From Zonotrichia leucophrys gambelii (taxonomy: Eukaryota; Chordata; Aves; Passeriformes; Passerellidae), in the NCBI RefSeq assembly GCF_028769735.1, contig NC_088172.1, forward strand, positions 67,914,631 to 67,978,630: DNA of 64,000 nucleotides. The letters run 5' to 3'. Both the position numbers and the translations under genes were made by a program. Positions 20,622-34,716 of this stretch are shown here, one piece after another (the first letter of the stretch is position 1; every line of letters begins with the position of its first letter). The notes under the pieces were generated by a model, which was not told the DNA's origin, made no database searches, and saw only the letters and a program-made list of their open reading frames with translations.

Positions 20622-23600
20622 GGTGTTAGAGTTTGGCCTGAATCTGCTACTTTTTCAGGATTTTGTGAAGTGCAGCCAAAACTTATATTAGAAAAGTATT
20701 TAATTGACATTTTGCATTAAAAACAAAAAATCTGAACAAACTAAAACTAGAAAAGGTTTCGTGTTCCAAACCCACAGACGTATATACCAGAAGTATAACA
20801 CGTGTAGAGGTGGAAGGACCTTAGTGGGATCAAAGGTGCAGTTTGGCTAGGTTTGTTGGACGGGGTGGTTTTGTTTTTTTAATGTTCGCACTGCATAAAC
20901 AGTCAGTAGGAAAGAAATGGTATTAAAAACAGTGTTTTTAATGATTTTGGTTTCTATGCTGTTTAAAGTAACTCTTCACTTATCTTCATTGTTCCCCAAA
21001 TACATCTCTTGTTCCAGTCTGAACATAGCCAGACAAAACTTTAAGGTGCTGTGAATTTAATATTTTTGGTCTACTAAATTGAAATGCCTTCTGTCAAATT
21101 TTTATTCTGTGTGTGTGTTGATCTACAGTCAAAACAAACTTTAATATTCTCTCTGACAGCTAAATACCCTGAGCTTTTCTGACTGTTCATTACACAGCGT
21201 GTTTTCCAAGTCTTCCATAATTCTTTAGGCTATTTTTTTTATAGAGTCATATATTGCCAGATTATTTTTTGGTAAGTGCATCAGATCTGAATTCTTATAT
21301 AATGCTTATTACATAAGGCACATAGGGCTTGGGTCTTTCCTCTGTGCTTCAGAATAGATCCTGTAAAGCATCTCCTTTGACAGCAAGTTTAATGAAAGCT
21401 TCTTCTGGAATACTTAGATGTCCAGAACTCTGCAGCAAAGGACTTTGGATGATAAGCCTGGAAATAGAGATTGTGTGGTTGTATCTAATACCTAGCCAGA
21501 AGTCTTTTTTTAGAATATGAATTATTTTATTCTTGAAGACATGGGAATATTTAAAATCTATTTAGGATGATCCAAATGTGTTGCTTTCCATTCTCTGTTT
21601 ATCTGTAAATTTATTGCCTAGAATCTGGGATGCCTTTCCCTTCCCCTGAGTAGTGGATTTAATATCTAGGAAGTATGTTAGGTCTTAGAACACATCTCCA
21701 GAAATGCTGCTGTTCAACCGTGGCTCCACATTTAAGACAACATTTTAAGGGCTATTACTTTGGAAGATTTGAAATTGTGTAATGCATGGCATGAAGATCT
21801 TGCATAATTATAATTCATTAATTAAGGTCAAATCAAATCCTTTACAGAGATCTATTACGTTAACAAGTCTACCACCTATCAGCAAAAGCTCATTTGAAAA
21901 CAAGATTTAGAATTCATAAGCCCATGTTCATTGTCTTTGATTGCATTGCATTCCTTTTAATACCTAACAGTGCCATAAATTAGTCATTTCATTATTTATT
22001 GGGATTGGTGCCAGGTCTACTGATTGCTGATGCTTAACTAGTCAGCCCATTTGCCTTTGTGAAGTATTGTTCCATCACTGCTTTATTTTCTTGTACTGTT
22101 AAACTTTCCATGTCTCCAGAAGCTACTAAAAATCTAGTTCTGTACTTCAGGTTACTTCTCAGCCAGCTGTTTTTTGTATGACTGCATACATTTTGTAGCT
22201 TCTCTTTTTTTTTTGCTTTCCTGAGAAGTTTATATTTGAAATGTTAAACTGGAATTTACATTTCAACAATAACTGAAGATGATGCAGAAGTATTTGGTTT
22301 TCTTTAAGGGATGCAAATACTTTTCACTATTCCTTCACAATATTCAGGAGAAAAATATTGAATACTTATGCCCTTTTTTATATTATCATCCATAACTTGT
22401 AATCCATAGGCACTATTACTGAGAAAATTTGCGTACTTGTTGTGTTTAGAAAGTCTTTGAGTGCTAGTCAGAGAGGTACTTTTATGTCTATTATTTGCTA
22501 CATAAAATTTCTGTTCTTTCCAGCTTTTAATTCATATTCAATGTTATAACGCTGTCATCTTCTTTGTGTGAGTGTGTGTGTATTGACAGATTTTTCTAGT
22601 CTCTTTAAAAGTGACTTCTTATTCCAAGTGGTTTTCATTCAGAACAGATGGATTGTGACTTTTGGGGACATCTCCTAGTTGTTTTAAATCATCTTTAGCT
22701 ATCTTACTATAAGTTGCATTTTTTTGCCCCTTTAGGGTGAGTAGACTGATATTTATAGGCTTGACAAAAGGACACATTACAAATGTTACACTTAGGTTAT
22801 TAAGTTTCCCTTTTACACCTGTATGCAACAAAATAGTGACATCTGACTTTAAGAAATGGTTAATTCTCTTGTTTTGGGAGTTTTTCATCCACCCAGATGA
22901 TGGCTGATGTAGAATGACCATGTATGGGATGTGAAATATTTGTGAGTCAGATATTTTTTCAAGTAAAATAAGTAAAAATTGCAGAATGTTTTAGTTCTAA
23001 TATTCTAATACCTCTATAAATTGAGGTTTAGTTTGTTCTTCTTTGCAACACCTTACAGGAGAACTTTATGCTGTACTCCGGTCTACAGTGGTGGTCTGTA
23101 GACAGGCCACCTACTATCTTAGATGGTGGTCATTTATCTGTAAATGTTTGGGAGCACTAGGTGCAGAGGTGAGATGGACTTGGAGAGGAGCAGTACTCCC
23201 CACTTTCCCTTAACAGCAGATTCCTATTGGTTGCTTTTAAATAATTAGATTTTAAAAACATTCTACTTTTAATTCACTGATTTTTGATGCTAACTAGTTG
23301 TGTTGATGTACATAAGGCTCTCTTGTTTCTGTAAATGAATCCTCACTGGCAGTGTAGCCATAATTTCCTCTTTTTCACGCCATATCATTGGTACAGTGTA
23401 CCACTGTGGCCAATTTCTGAAACATCTTATGACACTTACTTTTCTTCAAGAAGTTCCCTTAAGAGCATATCTGTATTTCTTGAGTACACATAGACTCAAA
23501 GAGGAAAGAAAGTTAATCCTGAGGGCAAAAAGCCCCACTGATGTAATGAAGAGAGTGGATTTATGAGCTATCAGTATGCTCTTGTCCTTGCAAGTTTTCT

Positions 23601-26600
23601 GTGTGTAAATAAGAAGAGGAAATTCAGGAGATTATATTTGTTCAAGTAGATGCTGATTCAGACAAGAACTTAAGTGTGTGTCTCATCCTCAGAATGCAAG
23701 AAGGCTCATCTCTATTCAACAAAGCTTTTATGTCACCACTTAGAGACAGGCACATGCTCAAGTGCTTCCCCAAAATAGAAATGTAATTATTTTCAGTGCT
23801 TTGACTTAAAACACTTTGCTTAGGCTGGCACTTGTCATGTCCTCAGTAATCTATTCCCGATTACTAAGCAAACCCCTCTGTCCTTTCCAGTGAAGGGTTT
23901 AAGGCTGAGTTTTACAATGCACATACCTGTCTGTGCCTCTGTTTACAGTAGTGAACTTCAATGATAGATGGAGAGCTCAGGTGGGGAATTGCAAGCTATG
24001 GTTAGCAAAACCCCTGCTTGCTTTCCCTTTACCTGTTTAATCAAATCTATTACCAGACCTGATGGATTTTTTTTATATCAGTGCTTGGAAATAGCCTTTT
24101 TACATATTAAAAGTGCTGCCTTTGGAAAATTTTTTCTGTTGTTTGTGTTTTTTTTTCCCTTTTGTTCATTTCCCTTTTTATTGTGTTTGGGTTTTATTGT
24201 TTTGTTTGGGGCTTTTTGTTTGTTTGCTTCTTTGTTTTATTTTTCTAGTTGGGTTTGATATAATATTTATGTTGTTGTCCTCAGCTGGATTATTCTGGAA
24301 GAATGGAACTCAGCTTAATTGCTGAGGCTTGTATGCAACAGGGCAGCGCTTCTATTCATTCCCGTGGCAAATTAAATTTAGTAATGTGGTATTTTTCAAA
24401 GCCAGCTAAGGTGATCTGAGTAGCTTTTCCCTCAAAAGTGTCCAAAATAATTGGATTCTAGAAACAGTCCTTGTGGATTTTTTGGGGGTTTTTTCCTTTT
24501 TTTTTTTTTTGAGGTTTCAATCTGTCAGAAGTCATGTCAACATCAAAAAAATTCTAGGTTGCAATAGGGGTAGAGACTCCTTGGACAAGATTCTGCTTCT
24601 GGAAAAAAAAAATCTATATACAGCTACTTCTTGTAACGTAGAAATAGAGAAAGAATGTGGAAGAGCATTTTGCTCCTACAACAGTTTTTTTAAAAAAATC
24701 AGTGTCTTATGAAACGTAGTCCCCTAAGACAATAGCAATGCTGTAGTTCATATGTTATATTACAGAGATAATGTGTCCTCTCCTCTCAATGTTATCTGGG
24801 CAATTAGGGATTCATTAAGTTTTGTTGTTTTTCAGCATATAGTCCTTAGTGAATGCATAGCTCCCATTATTTTTAGGGTGAGTTCATACGCTTAATCCCA
24901 TGTGCTCCACATGTTTCTCTGCTCTTTACATTTTTAAACAAATAGGTTGACTTGTTCTTTATACACGTATGCTGCTCTGTGCCCCTGTGAATGCTGTGTG
25001 TCTCTATGGTCTCTCGCAGACCACACAAAGTATTTCTAGCACTGTCATGATTGAGTGGTAACACACTTGTAGCCTTTAGCTTGTAAGCCTCACCCAAAGG
25101 CAAGTCCATCAACTCCTGTTTGATGTGAGCCAGTATATGTCTGTATGATCTCAAGTGGCTCCACAAAAAATGTTTGTATTTTGTTGAATTCCTGCTAATA
25201 TTTGCACATGTTCTTGCAGTATATGGCCTTGTCTGCACTAACACCAGCACTTTGTGCAGGCTGCAGAAGCATCCAAATTTGAGGAACTTGACCATGGAGT
25301 AGCCTGGAAGAAAGGCGATGACAGCAGTAAAGCCATGAAATAGTGCTGAGGATCTGAGATTAATTGTGTCTTACCTTTGCCTTCCCCTGTGCTGATCTTT
25401 ATTTAAGTCTGTTTAGGAGAGATGAGTGCAAATGCTTGGTGTGCAGTGCCACTATTGAAGGTATCCTAACCCAATTTTCCGTTGATAGTTCACTGCCAGA
25501 TTTTGGAGGTCCCAAAAAACAACTAGGAAAATCAGGCCACAAAATATTATTTGGCTTAGCAGCAGAATTAAAATAATATTACTTTTGAGGTATTAAGTTG
25601 ATATATTTGTCTTCTGCTTCAGGGTGTTCACCCATCTCCCTGCTTGAGTTCTTTGCTTAGTTTTTCAATGACTTCTATTTCTTTGATATGTGCAAAGAAC
25701 GGTCTGGGAAGATTGTCCTTTTGGGATAGAAATTCTTCTGATTGTGAAAGGAGATGATGGATGTTCCATTGCCTACCCATTACCAGTGAGAGAGGAAGAA
25801 ATTACTAGAAGCACAAGTGTTTTTCTTTCCCCAATCTCCCTCCAACCTCATCCTGCTGGATTTCTGAAGGTGTTTTCTCCTCCAGAGGCCTTGGATTGGG
25901 TCAATGGGCAAGTGGGTACTTGCCAATACAGGGAAATGGAAATCCATGTTACTGGAGGTGCCTGTCAGGCTCACCCACCTGACAGCAAACACCTTTGTTC
26001 AGATTACCTTATTACTGCTGGACTATATAATTTCCAGCCTGCTTTTCACTACATAACAATGCTTTATAAGGCATTTTGGGTGAGTAAGAGTGGGATGAAG
26101 GACACAGAGGACAAATGACACATCCAGTTCTTTTACTGGAAAGGAGCCTCAGTCTCAGGGTTGCTGAGACTGTTTTTTTCTCTTAATTCTGGTTACTGTA
26201 CTGTTTAGAGACTGCAGGTTCTCCTTAGCCTTTATGCTCACATCCTGACAAACCACCAACAGTGCAGAATGAGGAAAAATTCCCTTCTTTCTCTTGGCCA
26301 TGTTTCCTCTGAAAAAGACTTGATTTTTAGGTTATTGTTATGATACCATGTTGCCATTTGTTTGGTTTTGGCTTATTTTTGCTCTTTTTTTTTTTGTTTG
26401 CCTGTTTTGGGGGTTGTGACTCTAAGCTCTAAGAAAAATCAACTTGAATTTAGGTTTTTATGCCTAGGGCCCAAAACATGTTCTTGTTTATACCTGCAGA
26501 AGAGCATACACAAGGAGTGGAGTACTTAGCTCATTAGTCAGGTGTTTAGTTCCATATCACAGCAGGTGAGACTTGGACCCAGACTTTTGTTTTTGCTTAA

Positions 26601-29029
26601 AGCATTATTTTTGCCAGCCAAACCCTCCTTCTGCATCAGTCAGTGAGACAAAGGGTTTGAATTTGTTGAGGAAAAAAATAATATTTAACATATTTTCAAA
26701 TCAAATAATGGGAAACCCAGCAATTTTCACTGAATTTGGTTTTAGCAAAGTTGTAATTTGACCATGGGCATTAAAAATAATTTCTCAAGCATCAAAGGCT
26801 TGAAATCAAAATATGTTACACAGTGCTTTCCTTTTAGCTCCACATAGTAAGGTTGCAGCTATTTCTGCCAATGCAGAACTTCTCTCCTGAGGTCTCTGAT
26901 GTACATGAAGATTGAAGAGAAGGCATTCAGATATTTCCTTGTGAAATGTCATCATTGCAGCAGGTTCTAGCTCGGATTATTGGCCTGGAGAGATGATCAG
27001 TGTGGATCCTTATTTCACAGTCATTTGAGACTTAAAATACTGTGCAGATTATAAATTAGTTGGAAGGGTGAATGGAATAGACATTCCATTCACCCACTCC
27101 AAATCTAGATGTCTGTGGTCATGCTAACACAGCAATTCACAAATTACACCATGCAGGATGCAAGGCTAGATGGGCCATAAATTTCAAAGGCCCTCAGTGG
27201 GATCTGTTTGTTTTAGATTCTTAATTATGGCAATTTTTTTTTTTTTTTATGATACAGTGAGTTTTTTTTGACTCACTGATGATAGACTGAGTTTAGAAAT
27301 ACAGACAGTTATGTGTGCTTGGTGTCCTGGATGGGAACACACTCTGTAGCTATCCAAAATGAGAGATAGTTTGATGTCGGAATTGGAAAATAGATATTGC
27401 AGGCATGAGATATGTTCCAAATGAGAATCAATGATTCTCAACTAAGCACAGGCTCACAGGCACAGTTAGGACAATAAACATCTATGAAAATCTGGAGGGT
27501 GTCCACGTCAAGCAGAAACAAAGTGCTATCTAGGGTAGTCCACAAAATATAATGAAATAAAATTTGGCAAAGCAAAAAAAGTCAAACTGAAAATTGTAGA
27601 GGATAAAGGGACATTCACTTAAAGAAACTAGCACCACTTTTCACTTACTTTGAGGTATTTGATACTGGGCTATCTAGTTCATCAGAAAGAATCTAGCACT
27701 GAGTACTTCTGAACAGGTATACGTTTAGCATTCTGTCCTCTCAGACACAGACCTTCTAACTGAGGAATATATTCTTTCCTTTAATGTGAGACAGCTTGGG
27801 TGAACAGGGGAACCTTTTGATTGTGGAGATTTTTAAACCCAAGTTCTGAAAGATTTCACTGTTTCTCTATTTTTGGTAGGCTTGTAGTTAGCAGATAAGT
27901 ACATAGTTGCAGAAAGGAAAACCTGCTGAGGAGAGAATAAGAGGATGCTGACAGCTCTTTACTGCTCCTTGAGCACTCTGCAAGGTCCAATGTGGCCTGA
28001 AGAGAGGTTTTTTGCTAAAATGTCAAGCCCTACTCCTGCTCCTTTTCTTCCTGGCTCTCGGCCTCTTGCCCAGGTCTTCAGCCACACATCAGAAGGCTGA
28101 GAACAGGTGTTGTGCTGAGAGAAAAAACTGCTGCTTCCCACTCTGCCTCTTGTAGCCCTCTGTTCCCAGAGGGAGCTTGCATGCAAGTGATGCATAAATA
28201 AAACCATTGAAGCTTGGGCTGCAGGTTACCTGCTTGTTTTTCACATCCTGCTGAAATTCTGGAGCTCCTCCTTTTCATCTTTGCTCTCTTGGGATGGGAA
28301 TGTTAAGTCTTGAAGACATGAGGCTGCTACTGCTAGTTGTTGCTAAAACAAAAAGCGAGAAAATTGTTTCTGCCTTCCATATTTATCAGGCACCAGACCC
28401 TTAATAAGATAGAGCCAAACACAAAGACCTTTTCTGCTTGAATTCAAGGGATCCTCTCTGAAAGTTGCAACAGATTTGAGTTTTTTCTGTGCATGGAGGA
28501 AAAACAAGGTGTACACGATAAGCTGTGCTTATACCTTAGCTTGTCAGAAAAAGATAAGGTCATTCTGGCTGTTGTTAAAGGTCAAGAAATGTAACATGGG
28601 TAAGCATAAAATGTTTAGTGTGACTTCAGTCTGGGACAAAGAAATGAAGCAACTGAAAGAGGTCCCCTTTTGTGAAGAATTAAATGCTGGAATACATATT
28701 CTGTAAACTGATGTTTACAGAGTTGGCAGCGCACACAGAGGGAATTTCTTTTTCTAGGAGACCCAAAGAGGATGCATCAGATCTGTACTTGTCAGGCATC
28801 AGCAGACTTATAAAAAAATTTTATGAAATTTGACAACTATTGCTAAGAGTGGGGAGTAGTGGGATGTAAGTAGAGTGATTTAGTACCAAGTGGAAAATTA
28901 TACAGGGCCTTAGAAATGCAGTCATATGCAACTTGTGAACCGGTAAACTGACAGATACCAAAATACCCAGCAAGGGGCACCATTACTGAAGAGATGCTTT
29001 TTAAATGAAGCTGTGAAAATGCCAGTATT
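20622..29029. other. AT-rich non-coding sequence, no gene seen
   Basis: About 8.4 kb with T-rich low-complexity patches (24120-24250, 24475-24515, 26380-26400, 27233-27250) and no recognised gene. Two longer frames, 24873-25295 minus (140 aa) and 25690-26118 plus (142 aa), have no domain I know. A perfect hairpin lies at 27066-27095. Confidence 0.5.
27066..27095. repeat. Perfect 13-bp inverted repeat (hairpin)
   Basis: GGGTGAATGGAAT (27066-27078) pairs with ATTCCATTCACCC (27083-27095) around a 4-base loop, AGAC. After a small internal loop, five more pairs (TTGGA at 27060-27064 with TCCAA at 27098-27102) extend the stem. It is shorter than a usual microRNA precursor. Function unknown. Confidence 0.9.
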
Positions 29030-29470
29030 CAGTCCAGATCTGCCTGTTCAGCACTTTTATTGGTGATCTAGAAGGTAAACACAAGGCTGCTACTGAATTG
29101 AGGAGCAGTCAGAAATGCACACTGGGAGAGACAGATGAAAGACTTCGGTTTATCAGAAAGCTGTCTAGGGAACATATGCAGTGTAGTGTATAAACACAGA
29201 GGGGGAAAAATGAGTTCTGAAATGTGTTTAGTGTAGTGAGGGAAAAGGTAAAGATAGATCTAGTGGCTGAAAGATAAAGGCCAACAAATTTAAAGAGGAA
29301 AAATAAGTGTGCACACAAAAATTCTAGCAAGGGGTTGACCGCTGGAACAAATTAACATGAGTAAAAAGAGCATTCTGTCTCTCTTTACATCAAAACTGTC
29401 TGTAAGATATATTTTTAACCAAACAGAATTCATTGGTCCTAGGGTATATGTGGACAGACTGTAATATTAT
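29030..29470 (+). mobile_element. Ancient CR1/L3-type LINE fragment (sense)
   Basis: The stretch near 29046-29075 resembles the CR1 RT segment that encodes F-I-x-DL. The stretch at 29325-29395 (including 'ggttgaccgctggaacaaat') matches the CR1/L3 3' end, where the family reads roughly 'tgaccactggaacaatttacc' before the 'gtggattctccatc' block. Highly diverged, so it predates the other copies. No intact frame. Confidence 0.6.
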
Positions 29471-32400
29471 TAGATATAAAGGTGGACAGGGTGCATAATT
29501 CTAAAACTTCTTTGGAACAGTAACTGAAACAATAAACCACTGCCTGCAGTGGTTTAAATTCAGCATAAGTCTTTACTATTCACTTTGTGCCTTCCCACAG
29601 CAGTCTGAAGTGGTTATGCATTGCAGGAGAATCCCATCAATTTAAATGGCACAGCAGTGCTGAGTAAGAAGGAGGAGTAACACAAAATATGGAGCTTTCT
29701 TACCCTTGCCCTGGTGTCTGCATTTATGCCTGCCATTGTGGGGTTTGGTTTCGAGTCAACAGGTAGTTTGTAGTTCCTGAGGCCAGATTTTCTAGCTCTA
29801 ACGACACTCATGTGCCTTTGGTAGTTTGAAGCAGACTCTTGCAGAGTGTTCTCAGCTTTCCATGAGAAGAACTGGAGCTGTAATGATGTAGCATTAATGT
29901 AAGAAGCTCTGTTTTTCTTTTTCCTTCTGTTATCCTTACAGAAAAATCAGTCTGCTATAAGGCAATGAAGCTTTAATCACTCTTTAATTACAATGATGCA
30001 TCAAGAACTTGTTGAATACCATCACATAATGCTTCATTAGAATGAGGATTAGTTGTTCCTCAAACAATAAGGAGCTTAAATATCCTTTTCTACAGGAAGC
30101 TTTGTCTTTAGGAGGGATGTTGTAATAAGTAGAATATATTTGGTATGCAATGATGTTTTTCTGACTAATAATAAATGTCTCATTTTCTTCACCTTTTCTG
30201 GGTCATGGTTGTATTTTACAAATAATTCAGTTTACAGCATGTTATTGCTTGTAAAATGCAATAGTTTGTCTCTCAATGTCTAGAAGAGAAGACAAACCAG
30301 TAAAGTCTCTGTTTGGAAACTTGTCTTTTGCAAGCCGGAGAGCTTATTTGGTGAGCTTAAAATGCCTTGCAAAAATGGGCTGCCTTCAGGAGACGCAAAA
30401 AACCTCAAAGTCCAGGGATGATTGGAAGGAGAGTCCTGTATTTGCCAATTAAAGCCTTCTCACAGCCTTGGGAAGAAGAGAAAGAAGTAGATAAGAACAT
30501 ATGCACTTGCATGTCTGTCTCTCTGCTGCCATAAAGGCTTTGACAGAATTAAGTGAACCATAGTGAATGTATACCATGGAAGCATCTGCTCTGTGGTTTC
30601 AGCTGAATGCCCTTCATTTCATTGCCTGTTTGCTTGTGTGCTATGATTTCATGGACTGGCTCGGGTTGTTCACCCTCCCTTGCAGGCAAAGGATGCTTCC
30701 CTCAGCACAGCACTCAATGCCCTTCACAACAGATTGACTCCCCTGGAGAAACACAAGGGCCATTCAAGCACAGGTGATACAATGGAAATCTCATTCTCAT
30801 GGTTTTCTGAATTGAAACAAATTGCCCCATTTCTAGTACAAGCGAGCATTCCAAATAAAAATATTACATGGAGAGGCCCAGTCAAGAATAGATTATGTTC
30901 TTGAATTACGCAACTTGTAAGAAAACGAAAGGAGGCTGGCTGGGAATGTTGCTGTAATCCTTGAAAGAATGAAAGTGAAACTTTCTCTCTTTTCTCTCTC
31001 TAAGTATCATACTAGCTTTGATATCTGAATGTCAAGAGGGAAAAAAAAAAAAACACCATGAAACTAAAGAGGAATGAAAAAAATAGAAAAAATTAAGATG
31101 AAATCCTGACTTTTCAAAAATCTCTAATGTAAGTAACACTAAACTTCTATTGTTTCTCTCTGTGTGGTCAGTCCTCCAGTTATATTTAATTGAAACCCTC
31201 TGAGAAGCTCTTGTTGTTTTGAACATGTTTTTGATTGCATCTTCTGTGAAAAAGGAGTATCATGAGCAGAACAAACATGAATCTAGAGGAAACAAAAGTG
31301 CCATTAGGGCTCCGTAAGAAACGACAGCTCTCTGAAGTTTCTCTGGTCATTTCTCTCTCTTCCTATCAACTAAGGAGAAAATTCATTTATCTTGGCAAAG
31401 GAAACACTTCATCCCTTCTGTTTTGTGTAAAGAATATAAATAACAAAAACTTTTGAGGAAAGTGGAGCAGCAGTTGTAAAACTGTCATTAGACCCTGGCG
31501 CAGCTATTTGTACCCTGGTGGGCCACTTCTCAAGGTCCCCCAATCTACTGTAGAAAAGACAGACAATGGAAACTGCAAATACAGGGAGGTGAGTTTGTGC
31601 ATACAAGGTAATTCAGTCAAAGCAATTAGACAGTCTCTGCCTGGGACAGGAAGCTATAAACATATAAACAATTAAAGATACTGTGAGCTTTGTGGCTGTT
31701 ATTTTGTGCAGTTTAGCAAACATGCTTTAAGTCTATGTGTGTGAAAAATATTCAGTTAAGTGTTTTTATTCTTCATATTTGTCTGTTCTTTATAGGCCAA
31801 AGCAGTTTCTTTTCCTTAAAAGAAAAATATTAATTGAAAAGCTCTGTTACACCTGTGTGGGTTAAAGGAACACAAGTGTTCTTAACCTCAAAAGTTCAAA
31901 AAGTGTTTCTATGTTGTGGTTAATTTTAACTCACCATTGCTCTTGAGACATTGCTCTCGAGTATATTGTTGATGGCCCATATCAAAACAGACAGACAGAT
32001 TTTGAGTATAGAGAACTTGAAATGTCAAGGAGAAGAACTAAGGATAATTGTTTGTTCCTATGACTCAGGCAGATTCTTTGTGGAATACAAGCAGGTATCC
32101 ATCCATGCCTGAATATGCTGCAAATGCTATTGCTGAATAATTATCCTTGTGGCTTCTTTTACACACTAAATATAGAAGAATGGAGCATAATACAAATTAT
32201 TTAAAAAGCTGCTCCATTTCCGTTTGGGAGATTCTTTCCTGCTAGTTAGTAGAAGCAGGAGGAAAGGTAAGTCTTGTTGAACCCAGGAGAAAATGTACGA
32301 CCAGTCAATATTGGTGTCTTTGAGGTGGTTGGAATGTGATTTTTTACATGGAATTCTAACAGTGAAATCTACCCTTGACCACATGTTCCATGTGTGCATG

Positions 32401-34398
32401 GATGTGCCTTCATGAGCACAAGTATGAAAATGCCCAGTCTAGATTAGATTTCCCTGTCAGGAGAACTGGGTTTTAGGAATCCATCCAGATCTTTTCTTCA
32501 CCTTCACAAAATCAATTTCATTTTGATGGCGACAAGACACGTCTTCCTCATCCATGTAGATTTTCCATTTTGCAATCTGGGATATATCCTTTCCTGATAT
32601 GTAAAATATTACTCTTAGGTTTAGACTAAATCTTTCTTGAAAGATTCCCAATACTCAAGTAGTCAGTTATCTTTCCCCTACTCTCCTGAGAATATTTTCT
32701 TTTTTATTATTTTCAGGTAGGAGAGAGACAATTTCCTTCTTTTCCAAACTGTATTTCCTTTATCTGACAATATGGAGGAATTCTGTAGAGAAAACTTAAT
32801 TTAAAAGAATTGTCTGCACATGAATTTAAAAAGATGTAGTAAATAAACTTTCAAAATAATTTTACATATACCAAAAAATAGTAATGAACTTTGATTCGCA
32901 GAGTTTTATAGTAAAAAAATTGCATACACACAGACATAAAAAATGTGTCTTATTTTGTCAAATAAGCACACACATTAGCAGATGAAGTTTGTTGTAGACT
33001 ACTAGTAGTGAGCAATAGATGAATTATCTTTTCTCGATGTACTTTAAAACTACACAGGGGAACCTGCTTTATAAACTAGTTCACTGTAATAATGAAAACT
33101 CATAAACAATAAAGACATTGTGAAGCAAATCTTTACTTTTCTTGGAATGAAATGCCCATTTTTGAAGACTTTATTTTTTTCCTTATTTGAAATCCCAATA
33201 AACTTTATGAGAATGTTGTTTCTGAAATTCTAGTTCTGCAAGAGAAATGAGAGTACACATTCAGGTACGATTTATGTGATCTAAAACCACATGCACTTCT
33301 TTTTTCACACTTTGAAAGTTATTTTTAATCTGCAGATAATAGGAATGCTAGAAACAACCTCCAGAAAATGGAGACAGAACAATATTTTAGTTTCCTTTGT
33401 AAAAAATGGTTTAGAAATAAATTGTTCAGTAAAATCTGTGCACTGAAAACAGATTTTTTTTTTTTCCCCCTCTGATATGAATAGAAAGATGCCTTCAGTG
33501 TATGGCTTAGAATGGGACCCTTACTGCAGTCTTCATAATGGACTTGTTGTCAAGGACCTCTATTATGAAGTTGGATGCTTTCACAGCTAAAATGTCTCCT
33601 TTCTTTATTATATTTCAGGTCTTAATATGTGATTCATAGCAATATTTTCATCACGTTAGTATTTAAATACAAGGAGACTTTTAACTTACACTTTGATTTC
33701 AATGCTTACAAAGAGTTAGGCTGTATTTTCCTCTTGAGTCCTTGTGTCAGATAAAGACTTACCCTAAACAGAGGAGTGGCAGATTGAAGAGATATTCTGT
33801 CATTGATGTTTTGGGCTTTTATAGCTGTTCTCCATTCTGTCCTCCTTTTCCCCTGCACTCTTCAGGAGTCTCCAATGGTGCTTTTCCTTGTGGCTGGCTA
33901 CATGTGACCATGCACATCATGTGCTCTGGTCAGTGCTCTGTGCTGGACTTGCAAGGCTTAAATATCTTGTGAGAAGAAATTGTGAGTGGCAAGTGGATTT
34001 TACTATCATAATCTCTAATTTTCAGGATCTTAAGTAATCATTTCCCCTTAAAATTGAGGCTTTAAGAATTAAAGTGTTTAATAGAGAAACAGAACACTCA
34101 GTTCAGAATATGTGCTCTTCTGAACAACTCATGACAGATTTATTTAAAAACACTCAGGAGCACTGCATATCCAACCTATGGCTATAGGGTTTGCTGCTTC
34201 TTAATAGGAAAAATGGGTTTTCTTAAGATTCATTTAAAATATAGATATAAATGCAATTGCTATAGATTCTTCTAAAATTTTTTTATTGCAAATTCTTGTC
34301 CTTCAAAATTTTGTTTTTTTACAAATGTTTCCATTTCAGACTAAAATAAATACACAACCTGTAATGTTGCCAATGTGTTAAAACTATGATTAACCTTG
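29471..34398. other. AT-rich non-coding sequence, no gene seen
   Basis: About 4.9 kb without recognised genes or repeats. An A-run lies near 31040-31053. Short frames such as 30680-30904 and 32166-32399 have no signature. Confidence 0.5.
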
Positions 34399-34716
34399 GT
34401 ACTAATTATCATAGTATCATAGAAATGTTTTGCCCCCTTGGAAAGGGGCCTCTATATCTTGTGAACACACCTCCCTCCCATCCTCCTCACCATGGGCAGG
34501 GGTGTCTTTCACTAGGTATGGCTGCTTAAAGCCCCAGTTCTTCCAGCTCTGGTAATTTCTCTAGCTAATGCAATCCACTATCTCACCACCCTCAAAATAA
34601 AAAAGACTAAAAAAACCCAAAAAAACTCCTCCTTATATCCTATCTAAACCTAGGACCTTACAGTTTAAATTCCCTTGTCCTGTCACTGCAGGCTTTGGTA
34701 AAAAGTCTATCTCTTA
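34399..34716 (-). mobile_element. CR1 LINE 3' end (antisense)
   Basis: Opens with the antisense CR1 tail 'atcatagtatcatagaaatg', then 'cttggaaaggggcctctata', 'ccatgggcaggggtgtcttt', 'taaagccccagttcttccag', 'ctcaccaccctcaaaataaa', 'tatctaaacctaggacctta' and 'cccttgtcctgtcactgcag'. This is the complete order of the CR1 3' untranslated region on the opposite strand. It is 5'-truncated, about 320 bp and moderately diverged. Confidence 0.93.

Noticed and set aside
24873..25295. 140-aa minus-strand open frame
   Set aside because: No recognised family. Composition and context do not separate it from chance.
25690..26118. 142-aa plus-strand open frame
   Set aside because: No recognised domain and no splice or promoter context. 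Cross-species codon conservation would be needed to rescue it.
27060..27102. microRNA precursor
   Set aside because: The stem is about 18 bp with a 4-base loop, too short for a normal precursor. Kept only as a hairpin.
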